The notes under the pieces are model-generated. The model did no database searches and was not told the origin of the DNA. It was given only the letters and a program-made list of their open reading frames with translations. Positions 35,693 to 46,321 of a stretch of 64,000 nt of DNA are shown in pieces. This DNA is from a gamma proteobacterium SS-5 (GTDB lineage: Bacteria; Pseudomonadota; Gammaproteobacteria; Chromatiales; Chromatiaceae), in NCBI GenBank assembly GCA_009497875.2, contig CP032508.2:2914001-2978000 (forward strand), in the 5' to 3' direction. Within the stretch, counting starts at the first letter, position 1. Each line of letters begins with the position of its first letter. A program made the position numbers and the translations under genes.

Positions 35693-37348
35693 TTAATCGC
35701 TTAGCACGGATACATCAGCAAACTTTTCATTTCTGCCGTAGATATCCCGCCTGAAATGCGCCTGACCCTGCTCATCCACCCAAGTCGTGAAATAGGTCAA
35801 ATACACCGGAATCTTCTCAGGCAAGCCGATATATTTGGTTTCACCCGCCTCGATCGCCTGGATCAGTTGACGGCGTCCCGCGACGGGTTCAGTCTTGTTA
35901 AGCAACATGCCTGCCAACTCATAGGGCTGCTGTACCCGCACACAGCCCGAGCTGTACGCCCGCTGCTCCCGCTCGAACAGATTTCTGCTTGGCGTATCAT
36001 GCAGATAGATGGCGTGGGCGCTGGGCATCTCAAACTTCAGTCGGCCCAGGGCATTGCTCTCTCCCGCCTCTTGGCGCAGCAGATAGGGGAAATCCTCTGC
36101 GGTGAGATAATAGGCCCAGTCGATCTCTGCCGGGTCCACCACCTGGCTCATGTCACGCAACAGCACCTGATAGCCGGACTGCTGCAGGTACTTGGGGTTG
36201 CTCAGCTGCTTGGGCACCAGGTCTCTGATGCTGATGGACTCGGGCACATGCCACTTGGGGTTGACCTTGAGTTGGGTGATGGTGCTGGAGATGGACGGGC
36301 TGGGCCGCTCCTTGCGGCCGACGATCACCCGGGTGGTCCAGAATGGGTTATCCCCCTCGTAGAGGGTTAGCTCAAACGCCGGAATATTGACCATCAAAAA
36401 CCGACCGTCAAGATTCCGTGGCAGCCAGCGCCAGCGCTCCAGGCTGGCAATGATGCTGCGCAGGCGCTGCTCCACCGGGACATCCAGTTCGGCGCGGGTG
36501 GCCGGGCCAACCACCCCGTCTGCGGTCAGGCCATTGCGCCACTGAAAGGCCCGCACCGCCGCCACCAGGTCCGACTCGTAGCGCGGTGAGTCCTCCGGCT
36601 CCAGGCTGTTGAAGCTGAACTCGGCCTTGATTCGTCGCCGCAGGGCGGGCACCCAGCGTGAACTATCCCCCGGCCGCAGCAGGGGAATCTGTTGCGGCAG
36701 GCTGGCCCAGCCGCCCCGTTCGGCAATCGCCCGGTAGTAGCCATACACCTGGGTCAATCGCTGGTAGCCGGCATGGCGCGGTGGCAGCCCATCAAGCAGT
36801 TGCAGCAGGCTCTGCTCCCCCCGCACCACCTGGCCGAGGAACCCCTGCACGCTGTAGTCCTGGGACTTGATCAGCCAGTCCGGGTCATAACGCTTGGGCG
36901 AGAGCCGCCCCACGGCAAGGGTCCGGGCATAGGTCAGCAGCAGCTCGCTGAACCTCAGCTCATACTCCACCAGGCGCTGTTTCAGCGGGGCATCCGGGCG
37001 GAATTCAGAGAAGGGCACCAGCCATTCGTCGCCAATGCCGGTAAAGGGGGTGGCGCGCACCCGCTCCAGCACCTGTTCGATCCAGTCGGCCGGCCGCCGC
37101 TGATCGAGGATCCACAGGGTCTGGTAGTCGCGGGTGTGATAGAACCGGACCAGTTGCGCCCAGTCGCTGGCCGACAGCAGCGCCCCCTGGCTGCGCCCGC
37201 CCAGCTGTCGGCGCAGCAGGTGCTGCAGGGAACTGTTACCGGCCATGCTGCGCTCCAGGTCCGCCAGGGGATCAAACACCGCCAGCAGCGGTGCCGACAG
37301 CGCGAGCAGTAGCAGGGAACTGATAATGAAAGGGATAGTCTGTCTCAT
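35693..37348 (-). CDS. ldtD: L,D-transpeptidase of the LdtD/YcbB family
   Basis: A 551-aa periplasmic enzyme forming 3-3 peptidoglycan cross-links. A signal peptide (MRQTIPFIISSLLLLALSAP) is followed by a large N-terminal region with a peptidoglycan-binding module (YESDLVAAVRAFQWRNGLTA, then DGVVGPATRAELDVP). The YkuD domain shows its catalytic cysteine in AYSSGCVRVQQPYELAG and upstream His in AIYLHDTPSRNLFE. The ATG at 37348 begins the signal peptide; the frame is open to 37474 but without signal or ribosome-binding features. It sits 80 bp upstream of the YcbK-like gene, a conserved pairing. Confidence 0.92.
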   Translation of the reverse strand: MRQTIPFIISSLLLLALSAPLLAVFDPLADLERSMAGNSSLQHLLRRQLGGRSQGALLSASDWAQLVRFYHTRDYQTLWILDQRRPADWIEQVLERVRATPFTGIGDEWLVPFSEFRPDAPLKQRLVEYELRFSELLLTYARTLAVGRLSPKRYDPDWLIKSQDYSVQGFLGQVVRGEQSLLQLLDGLPPRHAGYQRLTQVYGYYRAIAERGGWASLPQQIPLLRPGDSSRWVPALRRRIKAEFSFNSLEPEDSPRYESDLVAAVRAFQWRNGLTADGVVGPATRAELDVPVEQRLRSIIASLERWRWLPRNLDGRFLMVNIPAFELTLYEGDNPFWTTRVIVGRKERPSPSISSTITQLKVNPKWHVPESISIRDLVPKQLSNPKYLQQSGYQVLLRDMSQVVDPAEIDWAYYLTAEDFPYLLRQEAGESNALGRLKFEMPSAHAIYLHDTPSRNLFEREQRAYSSGCVRVQQPYELAGMLLNKTEPVAGRRQLIQAIEAGETKYIGLPEKIPVYLTYFTTWVDEQGQAHFRRDIYGRNEKFADVSVLSD

Positions 37349-37512
37349 AACAATCTGGTCCGGCAGCGTCGGCCGCAAGGACCTCTGAACTGGACAATGG
37401 AATGGGCTGTGGCAACCCCGGATTCCGTTGCACTCCATTATCCGGGCTGCAACCTTACACCTCCGAGCCAGCACTCGGCGCTCCCAGGATCACTGGCAGC
37501 GGCAATACCCTC

Positions 37513-39090
37513 TCACACCAATCCCCTGGCCTGATAGGCACTGAGGAATTGGTCAAAATCCACCCGGTCTGCCGCCTCTGTCTCCCGCTGCTTCTGCAAG
37601 GAGCGTTCCACCTCTGCATCAAACGAGGCCTGCACCCCTGCCCCCAGCCGCCGCTGGGCGAAGAAACGGCGGTGCTGCCGCGACATGCGCTGGGCAAACG
37701 GATAAAAGCCCTCGCCCTGCTCGCGCATCTCTTGCAGTATCAGCGCCGAGGGCGTGGCGTTGGGGTCGCGCACCTTTTCCCGCTGCTGCTCCAGGGCCTG
37801 CGCATAGTCCGGTCGCGCCCGGCCCATGGAATCACACAGCGGAAGCATCGCCTGTAACAGCTCGTCGGCCCAGCGGCGCAGCTCCACGGCCTCACCCTGG
37901 CGTTGCAGGCACAGGCCCGGTTCACGGCCACGGTGGGCCACGGCGGCCAGGTTGAGGTCGATCTCACGGCGCTCGCGCCGGTCCAGGGGCGGGCTGTCCA
38001 GCAGCAGGCAGAACTGCATCAACAGATGCAAAAAGCGCAGCTGTACCCCATCCACCCCGGTTGGCTGATAGATATTGACATCCAATGAACGCAGTTCCAC
38101 ATAGCGGATACCGCGCTGACCCAGGGCCTCAACGGGCTTCTCCAGCCCCTGCAATGGCTGCTTGGGGCGTACCGTACTGTAATACTCGTTCTCGATCTGC
38201 AGGATGTTGGCATTGAGCTGGCGGTATTCCCCGTCCAGCTTGACGCCGATCTCCTCCCAGATCAGGGCCGGGGTAGAGATGGCATGGCTCAGGGAGGCCA
38301 GGTAATCGACCAGGGAGTCGTAGTTGGCCTTGATCCCGACGCCCTCCTCCTTGCGGTTCTGATAACCGATGTCGCCCATGCGCAGAGAGGTGGCGAAGGG
38401 TTCGTAATAGGTGCCCTCGTCAAACGCCTGCATGTGCCGGGGCCGCTGTTGAAAAAAGGACTTGCACACCGCGGGCGAGGCCCCGAACAGATAAGGCACC
38501 AGCCAGCCGAAGCGCTGCAGATTGCGCAGCAGGCCCATGTAGCAGGCATCGGTAAAGTCACGCAGACTGGAGCCGTCCCGCCGCTGCTGCTGCCACAGGG
38601 GCCAGAAGGCGGGATCGACCGAGTAATTGAAATGCACCCCGGCAATCACCTGCATCACCCGCCCATACCTGTGCCCCAGCCCGACCCGGTAGATGTGCTT
38701 CATGCGCCCGGCATTGGAGTCACCGTAGCGGGCAATGGGGATGCTGTCCTCGCCGTGCAGGACACAGGGCATACTGGTGGCCCACAACAGCTCCTCGGGC
38801 AGGCGCTGCTGTACCCAGGTCTGAAGATCGGCGAGGAACTCCAGTGCCGGATCGATCCCGGCAAAGGGCGGCGTGACCAACTCCAGCAGGGCCTCGGAAT
38901 AATCGGTGGTGATCCAGGGATGGGTCAGGGCCGAGCCCAGCGCCTGCGGATGGGGGGCCTGGCTCACCCCCCCCTCGGGGGCCACCCTCAGGGCCTCCTT
39001 CTCCAGGCCTATGCTGGCACCCGCCAGCAGGGGCAACCCGTTGCGCCGATCAAGCCCGGCCAACCCAGCCTCGATTGCGTGGCTTGGCAT
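37513..39090 (-). CDS. gshA: Glutamate-cysteine ligase
   Basis: ATP-dependent first step of glutathione synthesis in the cytoplasm (525 aa). Family 1 GshA blocks are visible: IGLEKEALRV, GSALTHPWITTDYSEALLEL, LWATSMPCVLHGEDSIPIAR and RYGRVMQVIAGVHFNYSVD. The length is typical of gammaproteobacterial enzymes. It is divergent from pbpG. Confidence 0.96.
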   Translation of the reverse strand: MPSHAIEAGLAGLDRRNGLPLLAGASIGLEKEALRVAPEGGVSQAPHPQALGSALTHPWITTDYSEALLELVTPPFAGIDPALEFLADLQTWVQQRLPEELLWATSMPCVLHGEDSIPIARYGDSNAGRMKHIYRVGLGHRYGRVMQVIAGVHFNYSVDPAFWPLWQQQRRDGSSLRDFTDACYMGLLRNLQRFGWLVPYLFGASPAVCKSFFQQRPRHMQAFDEGTYYEPFATSLRMGDIGYQNRKEEGVGIKANYDSLVDYLASLSHAISTPALIWEEIGVKLDGEYRQLNANILQIENEYYSTVRPKQPLQGLEKPVEALGQRGIRYVELRSLDVNIYQPTGVDGVQLRFLHLLMQFCLLLDSPPLDRRERREIDLNLAAVAHRGREPGLCLQRQGEAVELRRWADELLQAMLPLCDSMGRARPDYAQALEQQREKVRDPNATPSALILQEMREQGEGFYPFAQRMSRQHRRFFAQRRLGAGVQASFDAEVERSLQKQRETEAADRVDFDQFLSAYQARGLV

Positions 39091-39208
39091 AATCCCACCC
39101 TGTTCAAGACAACAAACCGCCGATTATAGCATTTCGCTGCCCGCAGCCCCTATGAAGCACTGCCATTTTTGGCTAAAGTAGCGCCCACGGATCGACAGAG
39201 GACATCCC

Positions 39209-40060
39209 ATGTTACGCTATCTCATCGCACTCGCGCTCCTGCCCCTGGTACTCATGCTGGGCAGCAACGGCCTGGTCCTGGCCCAATCCAAACAGCCAAA
39301 TATCCGCGCCGCCCATGCCCTGGTGCTGAATGGACAAGGCAAGCCACTGATCAGCAAGAACGCCGATCAAGCCACCCCCATCGCCTCCATCACCAAGCTC
39401 ATGACCGCCATGGTGGTGCTGGATGCAGGCCAGCCCCTGGACCAGATCCTCAAGATCACCAAGGCCGATCGCGATACCCTGAAGAACACCAGCTCACGCC
39501 TGCGCTTCGGCGGGCGTCTGAGTCGGGGCAAGATGCTCACCATCAGCCTGTCCTCCTCGGAAAACCGCGCCGCCCACGCCCTGGCCCGTCACTATCCCGG
39601 TGGAGTAAAAGGCTTTGTCCAGGCAATGAACCAAAAGGCCGAGGCCCTGGGCATGTCCCACACCCGGTTTGCCGACCCCACCGGCCTGAGCCCGAACAAC
39701 ATCTCCACCGCCAACGACCTGGCCAAGCTGGTACAGGCCGCCATGGACTATCCGCTGATCCGCCGGGCCACCACCAGTACCTACAACCAGGTCTATCCCT
39801 TCAAGAACCGCGGCCCCCTGGAGTACCGGGTGACCAATCGCTTTCTGCGCAACGACAACCCGAACTGGGAGGTACTGCTCTCCAAGACCGGCTACATACG
39901 CGAGGCCGGTCGCTGCCTGGTCATGCGCGCCCGCACCGCAGGTCAGGACCTCACCATCATACTGCTCAAGGCACAGGGCAAGCTCACCCCCTACGGCGAC
40001 TCAAACCGCATCCGCAAGTGGTTACTCCAAGGCAACAGCCAAGTGGCCTGGCAGCACTGA
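39209..40060 (+). CDS. pbpG: D-alanyl-D-alanine endopeptidase (PBP7 type)
   Basis: A 283-aa periplasmic S11-family peptidase with a signal peptide (about 1-25) and the three active-site motifs SxxK (IASITKLMTAMVVL), SxN (SLSSSENRAAHALA) and KTG (LLSKTGYIREAGRC). It cleaves DD-cross-links in murein. Convergent with the PerM-like gene. Confidence 0.95.
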   Translation: MLRYLIALALLPLVLMLGSNGLVLAQSKQPNIRAAHALVLNGQGKPLISKNADQATPIASITKLMTAMVVLDAGQPLDQILKITKADRDTLKNTSSRLRFGGRLSRGKMLTISLSSSENRAAHALARHYPGGVKGFVQAMNQKAEALGMSHTRFADPTGLSPNNISTANDLAKLVQAAMDYPLIRRATTSTYNQVYPFKNRGPLEYRVTNRFLRNDNPNWEVLLSKTGYIREAGRCLVMRARTAGQDLTIILLKAQGKLTPYGDSNRIRKWLLQGNSQVAWQH

Positions 40061-40099
40061 ACGCTGCTCACCGAGCAAAAGGCCAAGGCAAAAACGGCA

Positions 40100-41152
40100 T
40101 CACTCCTCATCCGGCCCCGGCCAGGAGGTGATGACGGCCTGCACCAGGGTAGCCAGGGGGATAGCGAAGAACACCCCCCAAAAGCCCCAGAAACCGCCAA
40201 ATACCAGGATAGCAACGATAATGGCCACCGGATGCAGGTTGACCACCTCGGAGAACAGCAGGGGTACCAGCACGTTGCCATCCAACGCCTGGATGATGAA
40301 GTAGGACACCGTCAGCCAGATGAAGTCCGGCCCCCAGCCCCATTGAAACCAGGCGATCAGGACCACCGGGAAGGTAACCACGGCGGCACCTATATAGGGG
40401 ATGATCACCGACAGCCCCACCAGCACCGCCAGCAACACCGCGTAGTTGAGGCCAAACAAACGGAAGGTGACAAAGCTGGCGCTGCCGACGATGAGGATCT
40501 CCCAGAACTTGCCGCGCACGTAGTTGGCGATCTGGCGGTCCACATCCTCCCAGATCTGCAGGGCCAGATCCCGCTGGGAGGGCAGAAAACGGGTGCTCCA
40601 TGCCAGGATCAGATCCTTATCCTTGAGAAAGAAGAACACCAGCAGGGGCATCAGCACCAGATACACCAGAATGGTGATCAGCCCCACCAGGGAGGCCAGG
40701 GACAGGGACAGCACCTTCTGTCCCAGATTGGCCAACTCGGTGCGCAGAGTACCCATGACCTCCTGCACCTGCTCGGTGCTGAGCAGATCGGGATAGCGCT
40801 CGGGCAGCAGCATCAAAGCCTGTTGACCCTCGGATATCATCAACGGCAGCTGGTTGACCAGATCGGTGATCTGCCGCGACAACTGCGGTAAAAGTCCAAA
40901 GATCAGCAGCACCAAAAACAGCATGAAACCGCAAAATACCAGCAGCACCGCCCAGAAACGCGGTAGGGCGCGGTGCTGCAAGGGGGCCACCACGCCCTCC
41001 AACAGGTAGGCGATGACAATACTGGCCAGCACCGGCAACAGCATATCGCCCATGCTCAGCACCACGCCAAACCCCACCAGCAGCAGCAGGGTCAGATAGA
41101 CCACCTGGGGATTGGCAAACTGGCGCCGGAACCAAGCGGTGAGCAACTGCAT
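40100..41152 (-). CDS. AI-2E/PerM-family membrane permease
   Basis: A 350-aa polytopic protein with about seven to eight membrane helices, including VVLSMGDMLLPVLASIVIAY near the N-terminus and PYIGAAVVTFPVVLIAWFQW near the C-terminus. A central soluble segment carries LLPERYPDLLSTEQVQEVMG. The family includes PerM and TqsA and is thought to export small molecules or ions; the substrate here is unknown. The ATG at 41152 overlaps the preceding stop (TGATG). Confidence 0.88.
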   Translation of the reverse strand: MQLLTAWFRRQFANPQVVYLTLLLLVGFGVVLSMGDMLLPVLASIVIAYLLEGVVAPLQHRALPRFWAVLLVFCGFMLFLVLLIFGLLPQLSRQITDLVNQLPLMISEGQQALMLLPERYPDLLSTEQVQEVMGTLRTELANLGQKVLSLSLASLVGLITILVYLVLMPLLVFFFLKDKDLILAWSTRFLPSQRDLALQIWEDVDRQIANYVRGKFWEILIVGSASFVTFRLFGLNYAVLLAVLVGLSVIIPYIGAAVVTFPVVLIAWFQWGWGPDFIWLTVSYFIIQALDGNVLVPLLFSEVVNLHPVAIIVAILVFGGFWGFWGVFFAIPLATLVQAVITSWPGPDEE

Positions 41153-41565
41153 CAATCGCGCCCCTGGTCCTTGGCCTGTCCCTGATAATTGGCAAAATGG
41201 CGCTGAAACATTGCCTCCAGCTCGTCGATAACATCCATGGCATCGCGCCCCTGCAGCAGGTGCTCGGTCATCAGGCCGGAGGTCTCATGCAGCATCTGGG
41301 AGCGATCCAGCATGTAGAAGGACTCGGACAGGCGCTTGATCGCCCCCACCACGGTCTCCTCCTCCGGCCGGGGGATGGGCCTGGGCTCGTGGCGCACGGG
41401 TTCGGCACCGCCCAGCTCCTCCTGAAAGCGCTGGTGCAAAAAGGCGGCAAAGGCCCTGAGGCTGGCCTTGTCCTGGCCATTGAGTTCCCGGTAGAGGCGC
41501 AAGAGTTCGCGCTCCTCCGGGCTGCTGCCGGCACCAGCGTTGAATGGGGGATGCGGCATGAGCAT
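41152..41565 (-). CDS. Conserved hypothetical protein, cytoplasmic
   Basis: A 137-aa protein with no recognised domain. It is mainly helical and charged: ERELLRLYRELNGQDKASLR then AFAAFLHQRFQEELGG, a Pro-rich stretch, and a C-terminal helix DAMDVIDELEAMFQRHFANY. No signal peptide or membrane segment is seen. The ATG at 41565 has GGGAG upstream and lies two bases after the LysR stop; it is coupled to the PerM-like gene downstream. Confidence 0.75.
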   Translation of the reverse strand: MLMPHPPFNAGAGSSPEERELLRLYRELNGQDKASLRAFAAFLHQRFQEELGGAEPVRHEPRPIPRPEEETVVGAIKRLSESFYMLDRSQMLHETSGLMTEHLLQGRDAMDVIDELEAMFQRHFANYQGQAKDQGRD

Positions 41566-41567
41566 GG

Positions 41568-42467
41568 CTACTGCTCCCGGCAATAGCTGCGGGCAAAGTC
41601 CAGCAGCTCTTCCATCACCCGCAGGCGGAATTTCTGCTTCTGGTGCACGAAGGAGAAGGGCCGGGTCATGGGCGGGTCCAGGGGCACCGCCACCAGGGTA
41701 CCCAGGCGCAGCTCCTTCTGGATGGTGGAGCCGGACATTATCGACACCCCCATGCCCGCCTCCACCGCGCCCTTCACCGCCTCGGGGCTGCCCAACTCCA
41801 TGGCCACATGCATGTGCAGGTCATTATCGCCGTTCTGGGTGGTCAGATAATCGCCAATCACCTCACGGGTACCCGAGCCCTCCTCGCGGCAGATAAAGGG
41901 ATAATCCAGCAGCCGCTTGAAGGTCAGTTTTTTCAGCCGAGCCAGGGGATGGCCCTGGGGCAGAATGGCCACCAGCTGGTCCTCGGTGCAGTGCTCCACC
42001 ACCAGATTCTTGTTCGCCACCGGTGACTCCACCACCCCCAGATCGATGGCATTGCTCTCCACCATGGAGACGATGCCATCGGAATTGGACACCCGCAGCT
42101 GGATCTCCACGTCCGGGTAACGCGCCTTGAAGTCCCCCAGCAGGGCCGGCAGCATGTACTCGGCGATGGTGGTACTGGCACCGATCAGCACCACGCCACT
42201 GATGTCGCCGGTCAGCTCCCGCACCTCGTTTTCCATCTGGTTGTAGAGGTCAAAGATCTGGTCGGCAAAGCCAAATACGCGCACACCGGCCTCGGTCAGG
42301 CTGATGCGATTATGGGTGCGGTCAAACAGGCGGGTATTGAAATGCTCCTCCAGCTGACGCACCTGAAAGGTCACCGCCGGCTGGGTCATGTGCAGCGACT
42401 CGGCCGCCTTGGTAAAGCTCAACAACCGCGCCACGGTATGAAATACCTGTAATCGCCTGTCCGCCAT
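41568..42467 (-). CDS. LysR-family transcriptional regulator
   Basis: A 299-aa regulator with the N-terminal winged helix (LSFTKAAESLHMTQPAVTFQ, then VRQLEEHFNTRLFDRTHNRI) and a PBP2-type effector domain (GVVLIGASTTIAEYMLPALL). The closest resemblance by eye is to the CysB-like/CysL (YwfK) group associated with sulfur or selenium metabolism, but the ligand cannot be assigned. The ATG at 42467 is used. The two downstream genes appear to be in the same transcript; acnB lies upstream, 111 bp away. Confidence 0.88.
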   Translation of the reverse strand: MADRRLQVFHTVARLLSFTKAAESLHMTQPAVTFQVRQLEEHFNTRLFDRTHNRISLTEAGVRVFGFADQIFDLYNQMENEVRELTGDISGVVLIGASTTIAEYMLPALLGDFKARYPDVEIQLRVSNSDGIVSMVESNAIDLGVVESPVANKNLVVEHCTEDQLVAILPQGHPLARLKKLTFKRLLDYPFICREEGSGTREVIGDYLTTQNGDNDLHMHVAMELGSPEAVKGAVEAGMGVSIMSGSTIQKELRLGTLVAVPLDPPMTRPFSFVHQKQKFRLRVMEELLDFARSYCREQ

Positions 42468-42578
42468 CAACGCCTCCGCACCCGGCAAGGGGTATAAAGC
42501 AAGGAAAATTGGAATAAGTGCAACTTATAGCCCGGATTATCCCGTCGAGGCCCAAGCAAAGGCAAGCACAATCACCCC

Positions 42579-45110
42579 TCAGGTGCTCTTGTAGTCCTCC
42601 ATTTGGTCGAAGTTGAGGTAACGGTAGATCTCCGCCGCGTTGCTGGCAATGGATTCCACCCGCTGCAGGTACTCGGTGGTCTGCGGCAGGCGACCCAGGG
42701 CTGCGGCCACGGCGGCCAGCTCCGCTGATGCCAGATAGACGTTGGCGCCCTTGCCCAGCCGGTTGGGGAAGTTGCGCGTGGAGGTGGAGACCACGCTGCT
42801 GTTGTCCGCCACCCGCGCCTGGTTGCCCATGCACAGGGAGCAGCCGGGCATCTCGGTGCGCGCGCCGGCACGGCCGTAGATGTTGTAGATGCCCTCTTCG
42901 ATCAGCTGGCGCTGGTCCATCTTGGTCGGCGGCGCTACCCACAGCCGGGTGGGCACGGCACTGCCCAGGCTTTCCAGCACCTTACCCGCTGCGCGGTAGT
43001 GGCCGATGTTGGTCATGCAGCTGCCGATGAAGACCTCGTCGATGGGGGTATCTGCCACCGCCGACAGCGGCTTGATGTCGTCAGGGTCGTTGGGGCAGGC
43101 CAGCAGCGGCTCGGTGATCTGGTTGAGGTCGATTTCGATGATCTCGGCGTACTCGGCATCGGCATCCGGCTCCAGCAGCCGGGGGTCGTCCAGCCACTGC
43201 TGCATGGCGTCGATGCGCCGTTGCAGGCTGCGGGCGTCCTGATAGCCGTTGGCGATCATCCACTGCAGCAGGCTGATGTTGGAGCGCAGGAACTCGATGA
43301 TCGGCTCCTGGTTCAGGCGCACGGTACAACCGTTGGCGGAGCGCTCGGCAGAGGCGTCGGACAGCTCGAAGGCCTGCTCCACCTTGAGATCCGGCAGGCC
43401 CTCGATCTCCAGTACGCGGCCGCTGAAAACATTCTTCTTGCCCTTCTTTTCCACCGTCAAGAGCCCCTTCTGTATCGCCACATAGGGGATGGCGTTGACC
43501 AGGTCGCGCAGGGTAATGCCCGGCTGCATCTGGCCGCTGAAGCGCACCAGCACGGATTCCGGCATATCCAGCGGCATCACCCCCAGGGCGGCGGCGAAGG
43601 CCACCAGGCCTGAACCGGCGGGGAAGCTGATGCCGATGGGAAAACGGGTGTGGGAGTCGCCGCCGGTACCGACGCCATCCGGCAGAATCATACGGTTGAG
43701 CCAGGAGTGGATGACGCCATCGCCGGGGCGCAGGCTGACGCCGCCACGGGTGCTCATGAAACTTGGCAGGCTGCGTTGCAGCCTGACATCCACTGGCTTG
43801 GGATAGGCCGCAGTGTGGCAGAAGGACTGCATCACCAGATCGGCGGAGAAACCCAGGCAGGCCAGCTCCTTGAGCTCGTCGCGGGTCATGGCGCCGGTGG
43901 TGTCCTGGGAGCCGACGGTGCTCATGCGCGGCTCGCAATAGGTGCCGGGGCGCACGCCGGGAACACCGCAGGCCTTGCCGACCATCTTCTGCGCCAGGGT
44001 AAAGCCCTTGCCGCTGTCGGCCTGCGGCTGCGGTCGGCTAAAGGCTTGCGAGACCGGATAGCCCTTGGCCTCGCGGGCACGATCGGTGAGGCCACGGCCG
44101 ATAATCAGCGGAATGCGCCCGCCGGCCCGCACCTCATCCAGCAAGGTAGTGGGCTTGAGCGCAAACCGCACCAGGGTCTGGCCGTCTTTCTCGATCACGC
44201 CTTCGTAGGGCTTAAGGGTGATGACATCACCCATCTCCAGGGCGTCCACCGAACACTCGATGGGCAGGGCACCGGAGTCTTCCGCCGTGTTGAAGAAGAT
44301 CGGCGCTATCTTGCCACCGAGGATCACCCCGCCCTGACGCTTGTTGGGGATATAAGGGATATCCTCACCCATGTGCCAGAGCAGGGAGTTGATGGCGGAT
44401 TTGCGTGAAGATCCGGTGCCCACCACGTCACCCACATAGACCAGCGGGTGACCCTTGGCCTTGAGCTGGTCGATGATCTCCAGGGCGTTTTCCATCTTGC
44501 TCGCCAGCATCGCCTTGGCGTGCAGGGGGATATCCGGGCGACTCCAGGCCTCGGTGGCCGGCGACAGGTCGTCGGTATTGGTCTCGCCGGGCACCTTGAA
44601 TACAGTCAGGGTGAGTTCCTCATCCAGCATGGGTCGGTTGTTGAACCAGTCGGCATCACACCAGGATTGCAGCACGTCGCGGGCGGCCGGGTGCTCGGCG
44701 TCGGACATTTGCCGGATGTCGTGGAAGGCGTCGTACACCAGGATGGTCTTGGACAGGGCGAGTACCGCCTCGTGGCTGGTCTGCTCATCATCCAGCAGTT
44801 CGATCAGCGGCGCGACGTTGTAGCCGCCGAGCATGGTGCCGAGCAGGAAGGTGGCACGCTTGCGGTCGATCAGCGGGCTGTTCGCCTCGCCCTTGGCCAG
44901 GGCGGTGAGAAAGGCGGCCTTGACGTAAGCGGCCTGATCCACCCCCGGCGGCACCCGGTTTTCCAGCAGATCGACGAGCAGCTGCTCCTCACCGGCCGGC
45001 GGGTTCTTCAGCAATTCCACCAGGGCGGCGGTCTGCTCGGCATCCAGCGGCAGAGGCGGCAGGTCTTCTTTGGCGCGTTGGGCGACATGGGTGCGGTAGG
45101 CTTCAAGCAC
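42579..45110 (-). CDS. acnB: Aconitate hydratase B / 2-methylisocitrate dehydratase
   Basis: The TCA-cycle [4Fe-4S] aconitase (843 aa). The GTG at 45110 gives [20 protein letters not shown], aligned with the AcnB N-terminus; the frame is open to 45203 but without a good site. A HEAT-like N-terminal domain, the swivel domain ([20 protein letters not shown]) and the catalytic domains are all present. The cluster cysteines are visible in [16 protein letters not shown] and [14 protein letters not shown]. Monocistronic by spacing. Confidence 0.97.
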   Translation of the reverse strand: MLEAYRTHVAQRAKEDLPPLPLDAEQTAALVELLKNPPAGEEQLLVDLLENRVPPGVDQAAYVKAAFLTALAKGEANSPLIDRKRATFLLGTMLGGYNVAPLIELLDDEQTSHEAVLALSKTILVYDAFHDIRQMSDAEHPAARDVLQSWCDADWFNNRPMLDEELTLTVFKVPGETNTDDLSPATEAWSRPDIPLHAKAMLASKMENALEIIDQLKAKGHPLVYVGDVVGTGSSRKSAINSLLWHMGEDIPYIPNKRQGGVILGGKIAPIFFNTAEDSGALPIECSVDALEMGDVITLKPYEGVIEKDGQTLVRFALKPTTLLDEVRAGGRIPLIIGRGLTDRAREAKGYPVSQAFSRPQPQADSGKGFTLAQKMVGKACGVPGVRPGTYCEPRMSTVGSQDTTGAMTRDELKELACLGFSADLVMQSFCHTAAYPKPVDVRLQRSLPSFMSTRGGVSLRPGDGVIHSWLNRMILPDGVGTGGDSHTRFPIGISFPAGSGLVAFAAALGVMPLDMPESVLVRFSGQMQPGITLRDLVNAIPYVAIQKGLLTVEKKGKKNVFSGRVLEIEGLPDLKVEQAFELSDASAERSANGCTVRLNQEPIIEFLRSNISLLQWMIANGYQDARSLQRRIDAMQQWLDDPRLLEPDADAEYAEIIEIDLNQITEPLLACPNDPDDIKPLSAVADTPIDEVFIGSCMTNIGHYRAAGKVLESLGSAVPTRLWVAPPTKMDQRQLIEEGIYNIYGRAGARTEMPGCSLCMGNQARVADNSSVVSTSTRNFPNRLGKGANVYLASAELAAVAAALGRLPQTTEYLQRVESIASNAAEIYRYLNFDQMEDYKST

Positions 45111-45202
45111 GGGCGTTCTCTCTTGATTCTGGGGAAACAGGGATACGGATTGTAACCAAAATCTGCCCCCCTGGCTTGACCCGAACGCCGGGCCCGGCGC
45201 CA

Positions 45203-46030
45203 TCAGGGCAGATCGCTGCGGCGGAACAGGACAAAGCCCAGCCAGGCGGCCAGGCTGCCCAGCAGCATGGGATAGATCAGGGCGTAGGCGATGAAGCCGC
45301 CGTTGCCGAAGTTATCCAGGATCACGTAGGCGGTTGGCCCGAGCATGACCAGCTGAGGATCAAACAGCATCATGCTGGCGGTGCGGAACACCTGCAGGGG
45401 ATTGGCCAGGGCGATGGCCACCGCCATCTCCGCCGGCAGGTGTTCGCGGATCATCACCCCGAGCAGGATCAGATCGAGAAACAGCAGCAGGGCCAGCCAG
45501 ACCATCAGGGCCGAGCCCTGGGCTACGTCGGAGCTGCGCGCCAGGGTGGAAATGAGCATGCCGATGCCGAGAAAGCACCAGGTCAGGGCCATGAGCAAGC
45601 CGGTGTAGTAGATCACCAGATCCCAGGGGGCGGCGGCGCCCTTGGCCATGCCCCAGGCCACGGCGGCCAGCATGGCCAGGACTACCGGTAGATAGACCAC
45701 CACGAAGCGGCCGAGAAAACGCCCCCAGAACCAGGCCCCCAGGCCGATGGGCAGGGACAGCAGGTATTCGAATACCCCGGCCTCGCGGTCCCCCGCCACC
45801 GAGCGCACCGTGGTGATGAGCACGAAGATGGGCAGCATGGCCATGGTCAACTGAATGTAGGTGACCATCAAACGCGACAGACCGGTAAAGCCCATGACGC
45901 GAGACTCCGCCAGGCCAAAGGCGAACAGCACCACCACCAGACCGCCGAATACCAGGCTATAGACCATGAACCAGCGCGTGCGCAGGGATTCGATGATGTC
46001 GGTCTGGGCGGAGAGCAAGAGATTTTTCAT
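45203..46030 (-). CDS. nosY: ABC transporter permease of nitrous oxide reductase maturation
   Basis: A 275-aa ABC-2-type permease with six membrane helices (for example [20 protein letters not shown]), and [20 protein letters not shown], a motif of this group. With NosF and NosD it forms the complex needed for copper-site assembly in NosZ. The ATG at 46030 is preceded by AAGG. It is separated from nosL by 291 bp of repeats, so transcription from the rest of the cluster must run through them or an extra promoter must exist. Confidence 0.9.
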   Translation of the reverse strand: MKNLLLSAQTDIIESLRTRWFMVYSLVFGGLVVVLFAFGLAESRVMGFTGLSRLMVTYIQLTMAMLPIFVLITTVRSVAGDREAGVFEYLLSLPIGLGAWFWGRFLGRFVVVYLPVVLAMLAAVAWGMAKGAAAPWDLVIYYTGLLMALTWCFLGIGMLISTLARSSDVAQGSALMVWLALLLFLDLILLGVMIREHLPAEMAVAIALANPLQVFRTASMMLFDPQLVMLGPTAYVILDNFGNGGFIAYALIYPMLLGSLAAWLGFVLFRRSDLP

Positions 46031-46321
46031 GGTGATGCCTTGGAATAAAGTCCGCGAATAAACGCAAATAACGCAAATGAGGGCCTGGTTAGCCAAGCGC
46101 TGTCTCAAGGTTCTTGAAGCTAAAAACAGCATTTAGCCACGGAGCCTCAAATTCCTTCTTTGCAAAGGGGGAACCAAACTCTCTACCCTACCAGGTCGCC
46201 CGGCAAAGCCGGGATAATGACTGAGACACTGGGGTAATCAGAATATTTTCCATCTCTGCGTCCTTTGCGCTCCTTGGTGCCCTCTGCGTCCCATCTTGAT
46301 CCAGCCTGCACAGACCTCGGA
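46031..46321. repeat. Repeat-filled gap between nosL and nosY
   Basis: Holds an AGTCCGCGAATAAACGCAAA stretch (about 46047-46066), a CCTTCTTTGCAAAGGGGGAA unit (46154-46173), a CCCGGC-AAA-GCCGGG hairpin (46199-46213) that continues into an inverted GATTACCCC-type element (46205-46243) related to those flanking flhB, and CTGCGTCC/CTTTGCG units (46256-46292). No gene is seen. Confidence 0.6.

Noticed and set aside
37349-37474. N-terminal 42-residue extension of the LdtD-like protein
   Set aside because: The ATG at 37348 begins a clean signal peptide; the extension would bury it and has Cys/Pro-rich random composition.
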